Below are positions 23,885-35,927 of a stretch of 64,000 nt of DNA, piece after piece. The DNA comes from Helianthus annuus. Lineage: Eukaryota; Streptophyta; Magnoliopsida; Asterales; Asteraceae. The notes beneath the pieces were generated by a model that had not been told where the DNA came from, did no database searches, and saw only the letters and a program-made list of their open reading frames with translations. The first letter of the stretch is position 1. The number at the start of each line of letters is the position of its first letter. The DNA lies in NCBI RefSeq assembly GCF_002127325.2, contig NC_035436.2, positions 21,185,375-21,249,374 on the forward strand. Direction: 5' to 3'. A program made the position numbers and the translations under genes.

Positions 23885-25137
23885 GGAGTTATTGTAAAAA
23901 GACCAAAAGTGTGAGAAAAGGTAAGAAAGAATCTCAACCATTAGATCTAAATTAATTGAAAATGTTATGATTGTAAATGCATTAACAAATTCAAATATGA
24001 TAATCCTTGATTTAAGGATTTGGAGAGAGAAAATCCTTGATTTAAAGAATTATAACCGTCCATAACATCATTCATTTTAATTTTTTTTGCATCATTCACA
24101 GAATCAGAGCCATGTTCATGACATGGTGTTTTAAAAAAATTCATAGTTCAATTCATGGTGTTTTTACGAAATAATATAACACCATTCAGTAAACAAAAAT
24201 ATAACACCATTCAGTACACAAAATAACACAATTCAGTACAAGATATAACACCATTCAGTAAACAAAAAATAACACCATTCAGAAACAAAATAACACCATT
24301 CAGAAACAAAATAACACCATTCAGAAACAAAAACAAAACCATCCAGTAAACAAAAAATACCATCATTCAGTAAACAAAATAACACCATTCAGTAAATAAT
24401 ATAACACCATTCAGTACAAGAATATAATACCATTCAGTAAATAAATATAACACCATTCAGAAAAAGAAAATAACACCATTCAGAAACAAAATAACACCAT
24501 TCAGAAAAGAAAATAACACCATTCAGAAAAGAAAAAATAACACCATTCAGAAAAGAAAAAAAAAACACCATTCATAAAAGAAAAAAACACCATTAATGAA
24601 ATAATATAACACCTCTGTATCATCTTCTCCACTTCCGGCGCCGTTCGATGTAGATAGAAAGAGATCGCATGACCACCACCACTGCCAATTCCGGCACCAC
24701 CACCGCCGCACCACCACTGTCGATCCAGCACCACCACCGCCGCTGCCACTCGCACCAGCAGCACCGCCGCTGTCGCTCGCACCACCACCGCCGTTGCCGC
24801 TCGCACCACCACCGCCGCCGCTGCCGCTGTCGTGTTTGATCTTCCGATTGGCCGCTGTCGTGTTTCTTCTTCAGATTGATTATGAGAGAGATCTTTGATC
24901 GTAGATGGAGATCATCTGGAGAGAGAGAGATATTGTAGGGATTTTGATTTACAGTTTCCATTTTTTGAATGGATATAAAGACTTTATGACCCCTAGAATT
25001 TTTAATTCAGTCCAAAAAATAAATCAAATTTTACAATTTGGTCCCTATTAATCTCAACCATTAGATCAAAGATCTAATGGTGTAGATTCTTTCTTACCCT
25101 TCTCACACTTTTAGTCTTTTTTACAGGATCCTAACTC
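23881..25137. mobile_element. MITE-like element with about 50-bp terminal inverted repeats
   Basis: The left end (with ACCAAAAGTGTGAGAAAAGG, then TAAGAAAGAATCT, then CTCAACCATTAGATC) is mirrored near 25050-25135 (GATCTAATGG, AGATTCTTTCTTA, CCTTCTCACACTTTTAGTC). Arms are imperfect. The interior holds a large minisatellite and a GC-rich CCACCACCGCCG stretch (24660-24840) that makes false Ala/Val-rich frames. No transposase is seen. The superfamily is uncertain. Confidence 0.65.
24165..24605. repeat. Minisatellite, unit close to ATAACACCATTCAGTAAACAAA
   Basis: About twenty tandem units of 17-24 bp share AACACCATTCAG; the A-rich linker varies in length. It lies within the MITE-like element and looks like internal expansion. 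Confidence 0.85.
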
Positions 25138-25176
25138 CCTCTCTCTCTCTCTCTCTATATATATAATGTAAGTATC

Positions 25177-25560
25177 TATAGAAAACCCACTTTAATTTAG
25201 AAAACCCGGGAAACTCAAAGCTCCCTATGTTTTTTTTTCTTGAAAAAATTTACACATGTTATATACATGTTTTTAAGGGTTTTGGGCAAAAAAAAATCAA
25301 AAAAGCGCCGAGTAGATATTTAAAAAAAAAAAAAACAAGTTTTGGTGTAACACATGTTACAAATATGTCAGATGAATGTAACATGTGTTACACCAAAACT
25401 TGTTTATTTTTTTTAAAATATCTACTCGGCGCTTTTTTGATTTTTTTTGCCCAAAACCCTTAAAAACATGTATATAACATGTGTAAATTTTTTCAAGAAA
25501 AAAAAAACATCGGGAGCTTTGAGTTTCCCGGGTTTTCTAAATTAAAGTGAGTTTTCTATA
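25177..25560. mobile_element. 384-bp near-perfect palindrome (foldback element)
   Basis: Left arm 25177-25360 and right arm about 25377-25560 are almost perfectly inverted. They include AGAAAACCC, CCCGGGAAACTCAAAGCTCCC, the GCGCCGAGTAGATAT block and TAACACATGTTAC, and flank a centre of about 17 bp near 25368. CT/TA repeats lie on its left and TA repeats on its right. No protein is encoded. A transcript would fold into one long hairpin. Confidence 0.85.
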
Positions 25561-26715
25561 CATCCTTCCCCTATATATATATATATATAAAGGAGGAGAG
25601 AGAAGTCAGACGGGGGGCCCACCACTTAGCCCCGTCTCCATCGTCACAATTGTGACTGAAGTGCCGAGCCGGGCCCCTAGGGGGCGTTGTGCGACTGGCC
25701 TAAAGGGGGGGGGGGGGACGGCCCTGTGCCGAAGCCCATACCGAATGGTCTAACACTCATCCGCTACTAACATTACTTGAGCAATCTAACTAGCTGAAAG
25801 AAACCACAAACCATCCAACTACCCCCTTTCTCTCCATGCAATCCCACGTACATTAATGGACATATGTGTTAGGATCGCTAGGATTGAATACACACACGAA
25901 ACTGAACACACACACACGAAAGCAATAAACGACACGAAGATTTAAAGTGGTGCGGTCAGCTAACCTATGTCCATTGTGCTGCAACTAGGGTTTCTTTATT
26001 ATTCAGGTACTCATGGAATTACAAGTACAATGATATCAATATATAGAGACTAATATAGGGTTAGCAAACTTGATCCTCAAGTTAGGCCCAAACCCACATA
26101 GAGATAACAAGAGCCAGCTAAATTAAAACCCTAATTTAATAGCCAAATAAAGACGTGTTGGCCAATCCAAAGTTATGGTCGGGATGTCCTTAAGCAACAA
26201 CTTAATTACCGATTTGTTTGTCATTAGTAACACAATTTCTGTTTCTCGCCAAGTTTCTTTGATGCACAAATACTGTTGGTAGCCTAAGTTACTACCGATA
26301 GCGTTTGTTATTAATTCCACTTGTTGTTAATAGCCAAAAGTTGATGATGAGTGGTACCTGATGATCAGTTATCACTAATAATGTGTTCCGATACAACTCT
26401 CCTTCAACTATACAGGTCCAAACATATGTTAAAAAAACCATACAGGTCCAAACAACTTCCAAAGACTTCTAGCTTTGAAATTCAAATTTCAAGGGCCCAA
26501 CTATTTGGAGGCCAGGGGCATCACCCCTATTAATCACGAGGTTCCTATATGCCACAAATCATAAACGAAACATGGACATACACTACACATCACCTAGCTC
26601 GTATTATTCTTTACTTAACAATGTTTCAATCTTAAACAAATATAACAACTAAATTTAAAATAAACAAGTTTCATTCATTATAGAGTTGTTGACTTGAGTG
26701 TAAACATTTTAAAAT
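25561..26715. other. Intergenic DNA, decayed repeats
   Basis: 25590-25740 is a GC-rich block (CCGGGCCCCTAGGGGGCG and a run of 12 G) in AT-rich surroundings. 25850-26120 resembles an LTR fragment by the GTGGTGCGGTCAGCTAACCT stretch, but no partner LTR was found. No gene is supported. Confidence 0.45.
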
Positions 26716-26960
26716 ATTTAAAAAAAAACCATCACTAAGGCTCTAGGTGACCACGGATATTTAAGTTTCCTCTATGGTGGACCCGAGTGAGTTTTCCCCT
26801 CCAGGTCTCAGGTTTGAGTCTGGGTGATATGAGTTTCTCATTGAGTGGTTTAAATTGGGGATCTATTGTGCGAGAGAGCTCTCTAGCGCGAACCCGATTA
26901 AGACAACGTATGCTAGACCTCCCGACATTCGCGAATAATTCACACCTTTCTGAAAAAAAA
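26716..26960 (+). mobile_element. SINE-like insertion with 14-bp target-site duplication
   Basis: Flanked by AAACATTTTAAAAT at 26702-26715 and 26961-26974. It ends in an A-rich tail and contains GGTTTGAGTCT at 26811-26821, close to a Pol III B box (GGTTCGANNCC). An A-box-like TGGTGGACCCG is near 26775. The duplication, tail and internal promoter together fit a tRNA-derived SINE. It has no coding role. Confidence 0.65.
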
Positions 26961-26974
26961 AAACATTTTAAAAT

Positions 26975-27755
26975 AAACAAGTTTGATTCATTAGGCTATA
27001 GGGTGTCATGAGTCATGACCACCATGACCTTCCACGTCAGTACCATGTCACCCACCTCTAATCCACCATCCAAAACCAATACCCTAAGGGGACCGGGGGT
27101 GGGAAGCTTTTTTAGCGTGATGGAGAAGTTCAACGAGTGATGGGAGGAAAGGAACCACCGCCACCAACATATTCAACGCGTGGAAGTTTGGATCCCGTGA
27201 TAAAATCAACGAGTGATGGGCTGTGAGTGATAAATGGATGTGAGGAGGTGTGAGAGTTTATTGTTGGGTGTTGTGACTGATGACCATTGCCACTACAAAA
27301 GGTTGTGAGTGATGGAATAATGGTTGATGACATGACGGAACTTGATTGGATGTTGTGAGTGATGGAATTTTTGCAAGTGATGACCACCCCCTCCCCCCTA
27401 AGCGTGTGGTCATGACCCAAACCACCATCCTCTTAATTATTTTAATTTATATTTGTCTAAAGAAAAAAGAAAATAATTAATGGAAAGGAGGACCATGGTT
27501 GCCATGATTTAATCCATGCAAACCATGGCGGTTCATGCAAGGGGTGTTGTAGCCTTCCATTCATGTTGTGGGGGCGGGAGGGGGCGGCCGACCTCCCTAA
27601 CTTTTCATTTGTTAGTGGAGAGTATGTAGTTTTCGTATAGAAATTTTTGGGCATATACGTTTTTGACCCTCGGTTTTATCTACGTTTTCTACCTCTCTGT
27701 CGAAAATCTCAAACTATACCACTGCGAACCATGACCCCACATGTTCCTACGTAAA
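26975..27755. other. Intergenic DNA upstream of the host gene
   Basis: 27000-27430 has repeated GAGTGATGG / GTGAGTGATGG words, with GTCATGA near both ends (27006 and 27410), which suggests a small non-autonomous transposon. 27480-27650 holds nothing recognised. Confidence 0.4.
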
Positions 27756-29011
27756 CATATATATATTCGAGTGGAGTGGAAGAAAAGTGTAAAACCCTCC
27801 CTGGCATATATTCCAGAGTAGGTGGAGCTTTCCGCCATTATTCTTCACGCACATACAATCGTGCAATTCTTATGCAGAATTTTCCATTCAGTATTCGATT
27901 ACCAATCGTTTTGGAAATTAGGGCACGCTAATATCAATCCTTTTACTCCCATTGTAACAGGCCAGCATTCTTCGTATACTTTTAGCTTAGATTTGGTTTT
28001 GGTTTTGGTTGTTGTTGATGTATGTATTCTGGTTGTGTAATTAATGTTAAAAATTAGTGTACATGAGGATGAGGATTGAGGTCTAGTCGCAGTTGTAGTG
28101 AGTAAAGGCTTTATTGTTGGTTTGATTGTAGCTATTGCAGGCTATTATTGTGTTTTCTAGGATATTATTGTTGCTCATGATCTGCTCTGCTCTGCTGTAG
28201 TAGTTAATTCTCAAAACTCTTTATTTTTTTTTTTATTTTTTTTTAGAATTGTGTTAAGGTTGATTTTTCACAATTGAAGATATTAAATGGATATGTAAGC
28301 AGTGAATGATTTTACATGTGAAACTAGGAAAAATGTTTTTTTTTTTAATTGAAGAGTACACTAAGTAATCTTATATGATCACATCTGTGGGAGAGATTTT
28401 TCCCATGGTAAGATTTGTATGGCAGCACGTAAGTGATTGGAACTCAATGTTTCCACTTTCCACAATCAAATGTAAGGTTCAGTTTGAATTAAATAGAAAT
28501 GGAAGAGACCGACCTCACGGGTCTTTTGTGCTCTTTTTTAATGGTAAGAGATTTACATATGGAAAAAAGTTCTAACTTTTTACCTTTATATCAGCGATCA
28601 TTGTCATGTTTAAGGGCATTTTGGGATGAGCGGAGGGCAGGCCAAAACTAACTTGGAAGGAGCGAATTAGGTAGGGCATGGTCAAGGATAGGACTTAGGA
28701 GTTCGTGGGACTAAGGTTAACGGCTTTTAGGAGGATGGTACCCTTTTGTATTAGATTTCTGCTTAGGAGCTGAAATTTTTAGTTTATTTTGATGCCCTGT
28801 GCATGTTATGCTTGCTTGTGTGTCTTTATGATGTGTTATCTGTCTCTAGCATTCGTTTTTAACCAATTTTCTGTTTAGTATCTTACTTATAATTCTCTCT
28901 TTTTGATATCACCACACTTGGTTTCATCACACGTATTACAGCCAATGGACTATTTATAATTTGTTTTTATATATATATCATCTCAGAGGCGTTTAAACAG
29001 CAAGACGATAA
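27756..29011 (+). promoter_or_regulatory. Probable promoter and 5' UTR of the MPC1-like gene
   Basis: A TATA stretch (TATATATA at 27759-27766) is followed by a leader from about 27790. A splice-acceptor-like TTTAAACAG ends at 29010 or just before, a few bases ahead of the start codon, so a 5' UTR intron is likely. Exact transcript ends cannot be set from sequence alone. Confidence 0.4.
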
Positions 29012-29465
29012 ATGGCTTCCTTTCGAGCATTCCTGAACAGTCCTGTTGGGCCTAAAACTACCCATTTCTGGGGTCCTGTAGCCAACTGGGGATTTGTTGT
29101 TGCGGTGCGTTTTTTTACTACATCATTAATAATTCTATAACAGGTTTCTATGATACTTGAAATAATTTAATTTGCATTATGACAAGAATTTTCTCATTGA
29201 ACTTCTTGATTTATGAAATATTGCAGGGGTTGGTAGACATGCAGAAGCCTCCAGAGATGATATCTGGCAATATGAGTGCAGGTTGGTCATCATCACTTGT
29301 TTTATAGGTGGCAATTTTGACCCCTTTACTTAAAATGTCTCTTGCGGGTCAAACAAACAAAAAAAAAAAAAGCTTAAAAGAAAACAAGTCAAATTGGTTG
29401 AACAGGTTGAAGGTGAACCAGTGTGTTTTTAGCGTACAAAATCTCATGTATAATTTAATTGAAAA

Positions 29466-29899
29466 GAGTAAATTGCCATTTTCATCCCTGAGGTTTGACC
29501 ACTTTTGCGACTTTCGTCCAAAGGTTTGCTTTTCCGCATCTGGATCCAAAAGGTTTAAAATCTTGCCATTTTCATCCGACTCGTTAACTCTATCCAATTT
29601 TAACGTTAAGTCAGGGGTATTTTCGTCCTTTTACCTATTTGTTAATGTTTATAAGAGAAGTCATAACTAGAAAGTTAACAGAGGTGGATCTTTATTTCTT
29701 ATAGTGTTTTTTATTTTAATAAAAGACGTCTAAAAAGACAGAATTACCCCTCATTTAACAGAGAAAAATGGACGGAGTTAACAAGTCAGATGAAAATGGC
29801 AAGATTTCAAACCTTTTAGATCCAAATGCGAAAAAACAAACCTTTGGACAAAAGTCGCAAAAGTGACCAAACCTCAGGGACGAAAATGGCTTTTTACTC
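29466..29899. mobile_element. MITE-like foldback element in intron 2
   Basis: The left end GAGTAAATTGCCATTTTCAT plus CCCTGAGGTTT is mirrored by AAACCTCAGGGACGAAAATGG and TTTACTC on the right. Inner blocks (AAATCTTGCCATTTTCATC and its inverse) extend the arms to over 100 bp. It encodes nothing and lies wholly within the intron. Confidence 0.75.
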
Positions 29900-30782
29900 A
29901 ATTTAAAATTTTAGACTATCACTGAGATGGATTAGGTCATTAGGATCCAGATGTGAGAAGCAGACGGATTCACGAATTTTTTTATGATTCACAGTCTTAC
30001 ATATTTGAGCAGATTTGTGAATCTATTTTACAAAATTATCGTCTCAAGTCTGCTTTTCAATCTCTCATGTATATTTAGTTTCTTATTTCATCCTGATTCT
30101 TATTGAAATAATATAACGTTATCTAAAACACTAACTGGCAATAAAACCGTTATAATGGGTAAAAAGTGTTTCAGGTTGACCAAAAGTTTTGACCTACAAA
30201 GTTGATATTTTTGGATAAAACTTAAAAAAGTGTTGTAGGTCGACCTGACCCGTTTTAACCTGTTTTTCAGCCTGCACAACATTTTGCCACTTGACCTCAG
30301 TTAAATGAATGTGATTATTGTTAATATGATGCTCATTTACAATAACATGAGGTTAAACATAATAACCAAACTATAACCCTCTCATTTTTGGTGCAGCTAT
30401 GTGTGTGTATTCTTGATTATTCATGAGGTTCGCATGGATGGTGCAGCCGCGTAATTATCTACTTCTAGCGTGTCATGCATCAAATGAAACAGTTCAGATG
30501 TATCAGTTTTCACGTTGGTTAAAGCATCAAGGGTAAGCTACTTTTGCTGCAAAAAAATAAAAATAAAAAACTATTTTTGTTTATTATTGTTATTGTTATC
30601 TTTTATAATTTTTTTCAATATGGTTGTGTGATGAAAATGCAATACTTGACTATGCTTTAAAATGCTCAAATCTAACATAGTGTTTGTTCAAGTTTAAAAT
30701 AAATAAAACGGTTTGGTTTCAGTTTTTAACCAAACTATGTGGACTTAACCGAACCAAGAACCCTACTCCACATAGCTGGTAG

Positions 30783-31245
30783 GGGTGTAAATGATTCACA
30801 AGCCAAGCTCGAGCTCGCTTAATTTAAGACCACTCAAGATTGTAATTTTTCAAGCTTGAGATTGGCTCGGCTCGATTTATCTATCATTTGATAAGTACTT
30901 AATTATTTTATTTATATACGTATATAATTATTTTTATGTAAATTTATAATTATGATTTTATGTATAATAAACTATATTATTAAGTTATGTTATCTTATTT
31001 TCATATATAGTATTTGTGTATAAATTATATAAATAGAAATAATTATATTTATATAAATAATAGACTTGTTTCGGTTCGCGAGCCTAGTCGAGTTCTGTAT
31101 ATGATGCTTGGGCCCAAGCTCGTTTATCAAATGAGCTCAAATATTGGCTTGGGTTTGGGCTCGAGCTAGCTTAAGCTCAGCTATATACTAGCTTTGAGTC
31201 AATCTCAAGTAGCTCACAGGCGGGGCGGCTCGGCTACACCCCCTA
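30783..31245. mobile_element. hAT-like MITE in intron 3
   Basis: GGGGTGTAAATGA at the left and GGCTACACCCC at the right form short inverted ends. The interior is rich in GAGCTCG / CGAGCT words and AT. This pattern is common in small hAT derivatives. The duplication could not be read clearly. Confidence 0.5.
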
Positions 31246-31364
31246 ATAACTGGTCTTGGTTTGGTTCTCTGGTTTTATTGGTTTGAACCGAGTTCTGTAC
31301 ACCTCTGCTTACATCTTTAACCTTTTTCCTTGGTTGTAGGAATCGCTAGTCGGCCGGTGGGGTG

Positions 31365-31470
31365 GGGTGTGGACTAGCGATTAATCGGGGATTAATCGGA
31401 ATTAATTAAAATTAATCATGATTAATCGAGATTAATCAGTGATTAATCGGCGTCTAGTCGGGATTTTTAC
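31365..31470. repeat. GATTAATCG-type minisatellite in intron 3
   Basis: Six or more units of GATTAATCG and variants (AATTAATTAAAATTAATCAT) lie between GGTGTGGACTAGC and GTCTAGTCG. It ends shortly before the exon 4 acceptor. Confidence 0.7.
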
Positions 31471-31539
31471 ACCCATTAGTTTTTTGTTTGGTTTCACTGT
31501 AGGTATTTGCAGCAGGACGACAAGTCTGCGTCAACTTGA

Positions 31540-31700
31540 ACCGAAGCTTTATTTTATGTGTGATAATCTTCATTTATTGTTTTATTTGCTTCTTTGAAGT
31601 TCAATATAATTGTTGATTTGAAAAACGAAGCCGGTTTAGCAGCTGCATTGTTGTCTTTCATTTTCTTATATAATAAAATTCAACATTTCTTGATTTCAAA
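31540..31700 (+). terminator. 3' UTR and polyadenylation signal of the MPC1-like gene
   Basis: A T-rich 3' UTR with AATAAA near 31671-31676, about 135 bp after the stop codon. A Helitron-like end begins directly after it. Confidence 0.55.
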
Positions 31701-31709
31701 TTATAATAA

Positions 31710-32243
31710 CTAGTGGGTTACCACCCGCGCTTCGTAGCGGGTTCAAACCATAGATAAAAAAAACAATCGCGAATGGACATTTTACGTAAAGGTAAAAACC
31801 CACATCACGATGGTATATTCGAATGTCACAAAAAATTATCGGTTCAATTCATTATGGTATCGACACTCGTTATAACCATAAAAAAGAATACTTGCGACAT
31901 GTTCGAAACGTGAATAAAATAACCTACTTAAGACGGTACATACGAAAGTTAGAAAGACTTTACCTTGAGAAAAAAACTAAAAAGAAACGACAATAAATAA
32001 GTAAAAGGAAAAATATCTAAAAGTTTAGGGTCTAATCAGTAATTACAATAAAATGTAAAGGGAAAAACTAAAGTTGAGGGTCAAATAGTGATTGTAATAA
32101 AGTGTAAGGGTTGAAAATGAAAAAATCAATTATCAAGATTAAAGGCCTAAACATGTTATTACTAAAGTAGAGGGGTGGTATTTTTAAACTTATTAAAAAT
32201 GAGAGGGTAAAATGAAAATTCTATTATAGTGGCATTTTTGTAA
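31710..32243 (-). mobile_element. Helitron-like fragment, minus strand
   Basis: Read on the minus strand, CCCGC and GCGGG form a hairpin and CTAG follows about 11 bases later, as at a Helitron 3' end. No matching 5' end is seen, so this is a fragment. It contains no gene. Confidence 0.4.
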
Positions 32244-35200
32244 TCTATATATCTATATATATTCTAAAGTTTAGTTATATGTACTATTTTAAAACCAAAA
32301 TTTATGGTTGTTTTAAATGAGGTCATTTACATATATCCCCCTCCTAAGATCATTTATTACATATATACTCAACCCATAAAATCAATTACATATTTCCCCC
32401 TTTTAAACCATACATATTACATATTTACCCATTTTATTAAAATTACTCCTATTGAATTACTATTTTACCTTTAATGAACTTATTAAACGATTATTACATT
32501 TTTCCCCCTTCCTAATACCATTACTTACATATTTTATGATTTAATGTGTAATATAATTGTTTACAAATAAGATATTAACCTAATGATATGAATTCATTTT
32601 TTTTATAAGCCCTGCCTATTTTTTTATAAGCTTCTGCCTCTGTTATGTGAAAATTGAAAGTTTTGCTTATATATAATACGTCATAGCTCTTAAGCATTAT
32701 TTTTTTTAAAGAGAACAGTCATGCGACCATGGTTTAAAAATTTACTTTTGCTGTAAAACAGTTTTTTCAATATTATTTTGAATGTTTTTAAAGTCAAAAT
32801 TTATGATGTTATAAATTCAACACTTAAAACAATATTGATTAAAAAATATATTCCAAAATCATAATCTAAAAGTTTACAAATAATGAAATAGAGGTAAATT
32901 AGAAGTCTTTAAGTTAAAAAATATTAAATGGAATTCAAAGAGAAGTAATTTACCTATTTAACTTTAACATTAATCCCTGTTTACCCTTTTTTCTCAATAA
33001 CTCCTTGAAAACTAAAGAGTTTCCTACAACTTGCAATTGCAATTGAATCGTTTACTTTTAATTAAAATTTATTTATTTATCAATTTATCAACTATTATTT
33101 ACTTCCTTTTCACATTCGCATTCACATAACACTACATCTACAAAGTTAGATACATCCAGGGTTAAAGAAAGAGAGAGAGGGGGGCCTGGAGAGAGAGTGG
33201 ACGGTCGCCGGCTACATTACCCGGTGATCATCTGTTACTCAGGAGATGACGACGAGGGTGATGGGGGTAACATCACCGCTCAAGGGTGACATATAGTGAC
33301 GATGGTGACGGTAGTTCACCGGTGGTCAGCAGCCACATCTTTGAGTGACGACTAGGGTTCCGAAGAACGAACCGGGTGATGTGATGGGGTAACGACTTCA
33401 GTCAAGGTAAGGTAACGGAGGATCGAAGGTGGTATACGAAGTGTCATCCGCATTTTCCGCCTGCTCTTCTCCTCTACTCCTCCGGCAAGGGACTCCTTAT
33501 CACTTTTCGAGGTGCGGTTGCTCTATTCCCTGCTATTTCTCTCACCTGGTATGTTTTTTTTTCTTTTGTCTTTATCTGATTTAGAGCTTCATACGTCTTT
33601 AATAATTGGATGGTTTTAAAAAAGTTTCATGCAAATATATGTATTGAATATGGTTATATGCAATTCCTTTAACTGTTTTATGTATTTTGGAATGTTACTT
33701 TGATGAGCAATTACGGACCATCTGAAAGATAAAGAAAGGGTTCCGGCCACGATTCTGACCGGATGTCGCTTATATGGAGATAGTCGTGCACGATTAGTTG
33801 GTTTGTTTGTTTAAATACTCATATACATCTCGCCTCTGATTGGGTTCAGATCGTTTTTATTCGTGTCATAGGTCTGATTGCAAGGGTTTTTTCTTTTCGT
33901 ATTCTGATTTGGTTCAGGTACGTTTTTATTTCCAGTTTGTTTAGTCGCATTATTTTGAGTTTTGATATAGAAAGAGTTCGTGGAAATAATAACATATTCG
34001 GTGGTGTTACAAATGGATATTTTGCTTTCACTAAGCAATACCAGTAACCGTGTGGATACAGGTGCATTGCCTCCATTTCAGTTCAGCTATTTGAGAAATG
34101 TGAGTTTCATACTTTCATTGGTTTTCATTTTATTTGATGTATATGAAAAGAATGCATAATCATAATGTTTTAGTTACTAAATTTGTGGTCTCTTTGTTCT
34201 AATTGTGGAAGAATTGTTGTGCTCTGCTATTTCTGGTCTAATTTCTTCTTAATTAGTTGTCTTTTTCCTTGCCTGCAGAGGAAATCATTATCTGAGTTTT
34301 GGCGGGATTGTCCTATTGTGAGTATATATTTTAGCTTATTTAATGATTTGTTTATTTTGTGTTGATTTATTTCATGATTTCATCCTGTTTGTGGCCTTTT
34401 AATGAATGAGAGCTTTTTTGTTGAATGTGTTAATGAATGACAAAGAAGATTGTTACTAACAGATCTTTTCATTTTTTTGAAGCTGGCTGATAATTCAAAG
34501 GAGCATAATTGCATGCCTTATGAACATTATACCGCAACATTACTTGCAGTATGTTCATATTATCAGTATATTTGTATTCTATCTTCAAGAAATACAAGCA
34601 ACTAACTTCGCTTACCATTATGTTCATCATTTGTAAACTGGCTTAAAATAATCAGCAAAAAGGCCTTGAAGGAGAACCCACAAATAGGAGTTTAACTCAC
34701 ACTTCATGGGTATCTCATCAAGCAAAGGTCGTGAAAGGCAAGGATGGCATCCTACGACGGCCAAATCTACAAATTTGTTGTTGCTACTCCCATTATTCAT
34801 TCAATGGTCTCATTCACACTTGATCACAATAAGGTTGCAAATCATACTGCTATAGTGCTATACTATGCCAACTCTACAATATAAATTTTTTTAAGCAAAT
34901 AAGATGAATAGCTTTTGGTATGTACACTTTGACACCATATATCTTTCACTCATTGTTGCATTCTAAATCTTAGGTGGTTCATGACGAGTGCCCACCTACC
35001 GAATAAAAGAAGCAAGTTAGTACACAGAGTCTTCCCTCGCCCAATTAACCTGCTTTGCTTCGCTCGCTTCCATTTTGTTTCTATACTTTATTGGTCTTAT
35101 AATACCTTTTGTTTATATTCATGGTAGTTGTTGATATTTTTACTTAGCGTTAAAGTTTATGTATAAGAAATCTATGATGTTAATAATGGCAGACTGGTTG

Positions 35201-35927
35201 TAATCTATTTTGTTACTGTTTCATGTTTCTTTACGTGCATACTGCAGTCGCTACACTCATAAGTTAGTTCACTTAAAAATTTGTTTATGTGTGTTCATTT
35301 ACCTTCATTTATCTATGTTTAAGTTCGTTTAATAGTCATTTCAAGTTTTTAGGCAGTTACAATTTAGTCTGGTTTTATTTAATTTATTGTAGCATATTGT
35401 AATATGATTTAAGGTTTTCATATGGTAGTGAGTTCTCTCAATGATTTTTATGGGTTAGTCATATATGGAGAGTCATGCGTGCACATATGTTAAGATATTT
35501 GATTTGACTAACTCATAGCCGTTGCTTATGTTTACTTGCTTAAACCTGTTGTAGACAAGAAACTACTAAGGGGAAGGGCGACTACATGGGCATGCATTAG
35601 CGGCAGAAGATTTCGTGAATTATTGAATAAACCGGAAGCTTTATGAACTCCTTTAAGTTTTTTTCCTGTAATGTATGTTTTTAGACTTGGCATACAAGTT
35701 TGTTCTTAAACACATTCCGCAAACAAAGTTTCCTGTGCTACGCACGCCTTAAATTTTGTGTGGCTGGCTTATGGTACAAGCTCTTATGACGTTTTGTATG
35801 GCTTCTCTTACATTGTCTTTTGGCTAATCACCTTTTATCCATGCATAAACATTTTTCCCGAACGCACCACAAAATGAAGGACACTAACTGTTGGTCATGC
35901 CGTGCATCGCACGGGCCTACCCTCTAG
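32244..35927 (+). mobile_element. Putative non-autonomous Helitron (3.7 kb)
   Basis: The 3' end has hairpin CCGTGC-ATC-GCACGG (35900-35914), then CTAG at 35924-35927 followed by T. A fitting 5' end, A followed by TCTATATATCTATATATATT, starts at 32244. No RepHel is encoded. The interior (33160-35000) has short exon-like pieces with splice-like borders (34010-34100, 34279-34320, 34484-34550), as if a host gene fragment had been captured; I do not recognise that gene. The 5' end is the weaker call. Confidence 0.5.

Larger units (their letters stand above)
29012..31539 (+). pseudogene. MPC1: Mitochondrial pyruvate carrier 1-like gene, four exons, premature stop
   Basis: MPC1 is a small inner mitochondrial membrane protein that pairs with MPC2-type partners to import pyruvate. 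Coding exons: 29012-29104, 29227-29281, 30397-30532 and 31503-31539, all with GT/AG borders and consistent phase. Exon 1 encodes MASFRAFLNSPVGPKTTHFW, the family N-terminus; later exons encode GLVDMQKPPEMISGN and [20 protein letters not shown]. The conserved motifs and about 106-codon length fit the family. Exon 3 carries in-frame TGA at 30414-30416 (codon 56), where the family normally has a sense codon, usually Ala by recollection. The local frame is otherwise intact to the TGA at 31537-31539. So this is a recent pseudogene, a defective allele or a sequence error. Introns 2 and 3 contain transposons. Confidence 0.88.

Noticed and set aside
24501..24961. Val/Ala/Arg-rich minus-strand frames
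   Set aside because: They arise from the CCACCACCGCCG tract and the minisatellite inside an inverted-repeat element.
25227..25463. 78-codon frame with membrane-like residues
   Set aside because: It spans the centre of the 384-bp palindrome and simply reads its inverted arms.
25590..25740. GC-rich block as an rRNA fragment or CpG island
   Set aside because: No rRNA signature was recognised and no gene start lies near; left as an unassigned GC-rich block.
28375..28575. 66-codon frame upstream of the MPC1-like start
   Set aside because: It lies in the probable 5' UTR intron and has no domain.
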